A stretch of 7,700 nucleotides of DNA from DATACZ01 sp036258795. GTDB taxonomy: Bacteria > Actinomycetota > CADDZG01 > JAHWKV01. Below are positions 5,371 to 7,700 of this stretch, piece after piece. The stretch is taken from assembly GCA_036258795.1 (NCBI GenBank), contig DATACZ010000165.1, forward strand, positions 1-7,700, in the 5' to 3' direction. The notes under the pieces are model-generated. The model saw only the letters and a program-made list of their open reading frames with translations, ran no database searches and was not told the origin of the DNA. Position numbers and translations under genes: made by a program. Numbering within the stretch: the stretch's first letter is position 1; each line of letters begins with the position of its first letter.

Positions 5371-5383
5371 CGAAAGGAAGTGA
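5371..5383 (+). promoter_or_regulatory. SD-containing leader CGAAAGGAAGTGA, copy 2
   Basis: This is identical to 4169-4181 and lies five bases before the ATG at 5389. It fixes that start for the small membrane protein over in-frame upstream alternatives inside the redoxin gene. Confidence 0.6.
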
Positions 5384-5388
5384 CACGA

Positions 5389-5571
5389 ATGCACGAGCCC
5401 ATGGTTGAGATCCTGCCGTCCTTGGTAGTGCTGGGGACATCGGCGGGAGCGGTCGGAGCCCATTTGCTGGTTCGAATGAGAGCCGCTGTTCCAGCGGTTG
5501 GCAAAGCGGACTCCCCGCAGGACCAGGACGGACAAGAAGCTGAGATTTACGGACGTGAAGGGAGGGCCTGA
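5389..5571 (+). CDS. Small single-pass membrane protein, 60 residues, unknown function
   Basis: From ATG 5389 the peptide has a short acidic N-terminus, one hydrophobic segment (about residues 6-28, VEILPSLVVLGTSAGAVGAH then LLV), a basic RMR stop-transfer (29-31) and a polar, acidic C-tail rich in Asp, Glu and Gln. That arrangement predicts an N-out, C-in single-pass membrane protein with a cytoplasmic tail of about 30 residues. No Cys or known motif is present. It ends one base before the CDGSH start, and the SD of that gene lies in its last codons, so the two are almost certainly translated together. It could tether the small soluble Fe-S protein or the redoxin to the membrane (inference). 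No family was recognised. Confidence 0.6.
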   Translation: MHEPMVEILPSLVVLGTSAGAVGAHLLVRMRAAVPAVGKADSPQDQDGQEAEIYGREGRA

Positions 5572-5572
5572 G

Positions 5573-5818
5573 ATGCGCGTTCAGGAAAGGGATAGAGAAT
5601 GCTCGATTCAGCCCTCCGATAACGGGCCGCTGTTGATCCGGGGGCCCGTCAAGTTGGTTGACCCCGATGGAAACGAGTTCGAGGTGACCAGTAGAAACAT
5701 TGCTCTTTGTCGCTGCGGAGCTTCGGCCAACAAGCCGTTTTGCGATGGCAGTCACAGGCGTATTGGCTTCCATGCAGTGAACCGAGCAATCGTCGCCGAG
5801 ACCGCCAAAGCGTCCTAA
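5573..5818 (+). CDS. CDGSH-type iron-sulfur protein
   Basis: 81 residues. The signature C46-R-C48-G-A-S51-A-N-K-P55-F-C57-D-G-S-H61 matches the CDGSH motif C-x-C-x2-[S/T]-x3-P-x-C-D-G-[S/A/T]-H exactly. Three Cys and one His would bind a labile 2Fe-2S cluster, as in mitoNEET-like proteins. The preceding part (GPLLIRGPVKLVDPDGNEF, about 18-36) matches the short beta region found in bacterial single-motif members. There is no membrane anchor, unlike mitoNEET; the adjacent 60-residue membrane protein may stand in. ATG 5573 is chosen because GGGAGG precedes it by eight bases and the extra upstream residues in the same frame are basic and unlike the family. It is the last gene before the terminator at 5831. 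CDGSH proteins are linked to Fe-S or electron transfer; the substrate is unknown. Confidence 0.92.
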   Translation: MRVQERDRECSIQPSDNGPLLIRGPVKLVDPDGNEFEVTSRNIALCRCGASANKPFCDGSHRRIGFHAVNRAIVAETAKAS

Positions 5819-5830
5819 ATGCAGCAAAGG

Positions 5831-5860
5831 AAAAGGCCCCCTGCAGGGGGCCTTTTCTTC
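5831..5860. terminator. Strong bidirectional Rho-independent terminator
   Basis: AAAAGGCCCCC (5831-5841) pairs perfectly with GGGGGCCTTTT (5846-5856) around a TGCA tetraloop, followed on the plus strand by TTTTCTTCCTTCC. The whole 26-base core is a perfect palindrome, so on the minus strand it also gives a GC stem followed by TTTTCCTTT. It sits 12 bases past the CDGSH stop and 20 bases past the convergent secreted-peptide stop, serving both. Confidence 0.95.
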
Positions 5861-5876
5861 CTTCCGCCCTTAAATG

Positions 5877-6074
5877 CTAAGGAAGGGGAAGGGAGGGCAC
5901 GCCGGCGCCTGGCAACCCAAGGCTGGTCGGGCAGTCATTGTTCTGCTCAGCGTTGCCCAATACCGAGGCGTTTACGGCGTTTACGCAAGCCGCCGATGCC
6001 TGACCCTGGAACAGGAAGACACCAGGCAGAGCAGCGATTACGCCGACCACGAATAGCCGCAGTCTCGTGCTCAT
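5877..6074 (-). CDS. Small secreted peptide with two cysteines
   Basis: 65 residues from ATG 6074-6072, which has a very strong SD (GAGGAGGTGG) just upstream; an in-frame ATG at 6128 would add 18 residues before it and spoil the signal peptide. Residues 1-28 are a typical Sec signal: basic STRLRLR-type start, hydrophobic core FVVGVIAALPGVFLF, and cleavage site ASA|A. The mature peptide of about 37 residues contains C30 and C48 (17 residues between), an Asn/Ala/Val-rich stretch CVNAVNASVLGNAEQNNDC, and a Pro/Gly/Leu tail. The Asn- and Val-rich loop between two Cys recalls actinobacterial chaplins, but it is short and I do not claim homology. It could be an assembling surface peptide, a pheromone or an antimicrobial. 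It is monocistronic and convergent with the redoxin/CDGSH series. Confidence 0.75.
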   Translation of the reverse strand: MSTRLRLFVVGVIAALPGVFLFQGQASAACVNAVNASVLGNAEQNNDCPTSLGLPGAGVPSLPLP

Positions 6075-6122
6075 GTTTCCACCTCCTCTCAATTGATCGA
6101 ACGAGCCGTTTAGCAGGCCGTG

Positions 6123-6140
6123 ATTCAAACTCGCTTGAAT
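6123..6140. promoter_or_regulatory. 18-bp palindrome upstream of the secreted-peptide gene
   Basis: ATTCAA (6123-6128) and TTGAAT (6135-6140) form a perfect 6-bp inverted repeat around ACTCGC, about 49 bases upstream of the secreted-peptide ATG. It is a plausible operator or -35-region site. The rest of 6141-6293 shows no gene; its few short frames lack an SD. Confidence 0.3.
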
Positions 6141-6293
6141 GGGGCGATGTTGAGCAGGATGAATGTGTTGGTTTAGAGGTTAGGGAACGCCGCTGAAAAT
6201 TCTCTGAGCTTAAAGTGACGTTCCACCCGGCCGACTGAAACTCTGGGTCAGCTTCGGGCGCGATAGTGTTCGAAGAAGTCGGCTATAGGGAAG

Positions 6294-7238
6294 GTGGCAG
6301 CCATCGAATTTTCCCGGAAGGGCGCTGCCCGCCACGAGAGAACTCATCGCGGCTCGACAGCCCCGGCTTACGCGGAAGATTTCCCCGACCCCTTCGTACT
6401 TCGAGTGGATGACCGTTACTACGCTTACGCCACACAAACCGCCGGGATCAACGTTCAAGTCATGGTCTCCCCCGACCTCGACCGCTGGTCGCACCTTGGG
6501 GATGCGCTTCCGAAACTCCCCTCCTGGGCCGGTCCCGGAAAGACTTGGTCGCCTGCAGTGCTGTTGCGGGAGCACGGCTATGTACTATTTGTCGCCGTAC
6601 GAGACGAGAAGTCCGGGCGTCAGCACATCGCGATGGCCACTGCATCTGATCCGGAAGGGCCGTTCGTCCCACCTTCCACCGCCCCTTTCTTAAGACAGGC
6701 CGACCGTGGCGGGTGTATCGACCCAAGCACGTTCGTAGACGAAGACGGTGTCGCCTACCTCCTGTGGAAGACCGACGATGACGCCATAGGGCGTCCCGCT
6801 ACGCTTTGGGGTGCCCGGCTGGCCCCCGACGGGCTCTCCCTCGCCGGCGAGGCCGTGGAGCTGCTCAGCCACACGGAGGATTGGGAACGGCCGCGGGTCG
6901 AAGCTCCGTCGCTTGCCCGAGCTGGCGGCCGCTATTTTCTCTTCTACAGTGGCGGCGACTGGACGACGAAGCATTACGCCGTCGGCTACGCAAAGGGTGC
7001 CAGTCCCTTGGGCCCCTTCATCAAGGCCACCCGTGGCGGCCCATGGATGGCATCTCGTCAGGATGCTGCCGGTCCCGGAGGAGCCGAGATCTTCACCGAT
7101 TCGAGCGGAGGCCTGCGTATCGCCTACCACGCCTGGCATACCGATCGGGTGGGCTACGAGGCCGGCGGCACTCGATGCCTCTTTATAGACCGGCTCGGGT
7201 TTACTAAGCGCCGCCCGGAGCTGAATCCGGAGAATTGA
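6294..7238 (+). CDS. Glycoside hydrolase family 43-type glycosidase, intracellular
   Basis: 314 residues with the five-bladed propeller features of clan GH-F. The blade-1 motif DFPDPFVLRVDDRYYAY (29-45) holds the likely catalytic base D32; GCIDPSTFVDEDG (140-152) holds the likely pKa modulator D143; RPRVEAPSL (199-207) holds the likely general acid E203; and GPGGAEIF (260-267) precedes IAYHAWH (276-282). GH43 enzymes cut arabinofuranosyl or xylosyl linkages by inversion; the substrate here cannot be read from sequence. There is no signal peptide, so it probably acts on imported oligosaccharides in the cytoplasm. The start is GTG 6294: an in-frame stop at 6264 rules out extension and no later canonical start lies before the active site. 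The SD (AGGG at 6287-6290) is close and weak. It has no sugar transporter or regulator neighbour. Confidence 0.88.
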   Translation: MAAIEFSRKGAARHERTHRGSTAPAYAEDFPDPFVLRVDDRYYAYATQTAGINVQVMVSPDLDRWSHLGDALPKLPSWAGPGKTWSPAVLLREHGYVLFVAVRDEKSGRQHIAMATASDPEGPFVPPSTAPFLRQADRGGCIDPSTFVDEDGVAYLLWKTDDDAIGRPATLWGARLAPDGLSLAGEAVELLSHTEDWERPRVEAPSLARAGGRYFLFYSGGDWTTKHYAVGYAKGASPLGPFIKATRGGPWMASRQDAAGPGGAEIFTDSSGGLRIAYHAWHTDRVGYEAGGTRCLFIDRLGFTKRRPELNPEN

Positions 7239-7259
7239 GGCCGGGAGCCCGCTGCTAGG

Positions 7260-7318
7260 TGGCTTTAAGAGCCATAAGGGAGGTTGTTTGATCCAGGGTG
7301 TCTGGGCTTTATAGCCAG
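7260..7318 (+). other. Intergenic region with two short hairpins
   Basis: Between the GH43 stop and the next start (7239-7370) no gene was found. TGGCT (7260-7264) faces AGCCA (7270-7274) across TTAAG, and CTGGGCT (7302-7308) faces AGCCAG (7313-7318) with a single bulged G. Neither is followed by a U-tract, so they are weak terminator candidates. It is not a tRNA: there is no acceptor pairing or T-loop consensus. Confidence 0.25.
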
Positions 7319-7370
7319 GCAGGTTCGCTAGCTTGGTAGATGGGGAAAGACCTATGGGGGGTGTCTACCT

Positions 7371-7631
7371 ATGGAAGATTTCGACTTTGAGCGGGCGGAG
7401 CAAGAACTAGGTCAGGAAGCATCACTTGGCCATCGCACCCTGGCGGCGATGTATCAAGACGTCATTGACCAAGTCAGACAAACCCACAGCGACAGACCGG
7501 TCGACGAAATCCAGACTGAGCTAATACGCGTGGCACATGAGCTGGGGTGGGAAGGTGATGATGCGACGTGGCGTCAGTTTGCGGAAGCCATCTCGACCGG
7601 GATGAATGTGGAGGTTTGGACTGACGACTGA
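7371..7631 (+). CDS. Hypothetical acidic helical protein, 86 residues
   Basis: ATG 7371 is preceded by GGGGGGTG (7356-7363) seven bases upstream, a good SD. The protein is acidic and mostly helical in appearance: FDFERAEQELGQEA (3-16), AAMYQDVIDQVRQTH (25-39), VDEIQTELIRVAHELGW (44-60) and ATWRQFAEAISTG (65-77), with an acidic end VEVWTDD. There is no Cys, signal peptide, membrane segment or known motif. Phase-consistent codon use and the SD make it a real gene. I recognise no family. It could be a small protein-protein adaptor, but that is a guess. No downstream partner is visible; 7632-7700 holds only a weak AGCC-TGTA-GGCT hairpin (7676-7687). Confidence 0.65.
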   Translation: MEDFDFERAEQELGQEASLGHRTLAAMYQDVIDQVRQTHSDRPVDEIQTELIRVAHELGWEGDDATWRQFAEAISTGMNVEVWTDD

Positions 7632-7700
7632 GGTCTCGAGGCCCCCGACCAGCGTATTAAGTTCTGGCTACGTCTAGCCTGTAGGCTTGGAAACGCAGTT

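Noticed and set aside
5498..5572. Upstream start for the CDGSH protein
   Set aside because: The extra residues overlap the small membrane gene, are basic and unlike the family; ATG 5573 has its own SD.
5819..6196. 125-residue plus-strand frame over the terminator and the secreted peptide
   Set aside because: It begins inside the terminator stem and is antisense to a gene with a clear signal peptide and SD.
7239..7370. tRNA or small RNA gene
   Set aside because: No cloverleaf: the hairpins are short, no acceptor pairing is present and GGTTCGCTAGC does not make a T-arm.

Overview
The window is a high-GC bacterial chromosomal segment with compact gene packing, strong purine-rich Shine-Dalgarno (SD) sites and frequent GTG/TTG starts. 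The families present (KaiC/RAD55-like-XRE-cupin regulator, Gre-like factor plus UspA, COG2345/SufR-like regulator, CDGSH protein, intracellular GH43, small secreted two-cysteine peptide) fit an actinobacterium or a related high-GC soil lineage. This placement is inference; there is no rRNA or other taxonomic marker here.

Left part (1-2514): two minus-strand genes, a zinc-ribbon protein cut by the window edge (1-227) and a three-domain regulator (325-1548), lie opposite a plus-strand pair, a GreA/GreB-like factor (1611-2048) and a UspA protein (2041-2514) whose start overlaps the Gre stop. The 62-bp divergent gap holds a perfect 10-bp inverted repeat with 22-bp centre spacing, a strong candidate operator for the XRE regulator.

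Middle (2548-5856): a SufR-like, cysteine-bearing winged-helix repressor on the minus strand (2548-3270) is divergent from a plus-strand series. That series is an unrecognised and possibly frameshifted gene (3434-4102), a 16-codon ORF that reads like the start of a response-regulator receiver (4099-4149), a helical protein built of three ~55-residue repeats (4186-4788), a thioredoxin-fold redoxin lacking the first Cys of its CxxC (4797-5357), a 60-residue membrane protein (5389-5571) and a CDGSH iron-sulfur protein (5573-5818). It ends at an almost perfectly palindromic terminator (5831-5860). The regulator's cysteines and the downstream Fe-S and thiol proteins suggest a redox or Fe-S homeostasis theme (inference).

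Right part (5877-7700): a small secreted peptide with a signal peptide and two cysteines on the minus strand shares that terminator. It is followed by an intracellular GH43-type glycosidase (6294-7238) and an unrecognised 86-residue acidic protein (7371-7631). No tRNA, rRNA, CRISPR, IS element or integrase was seen.
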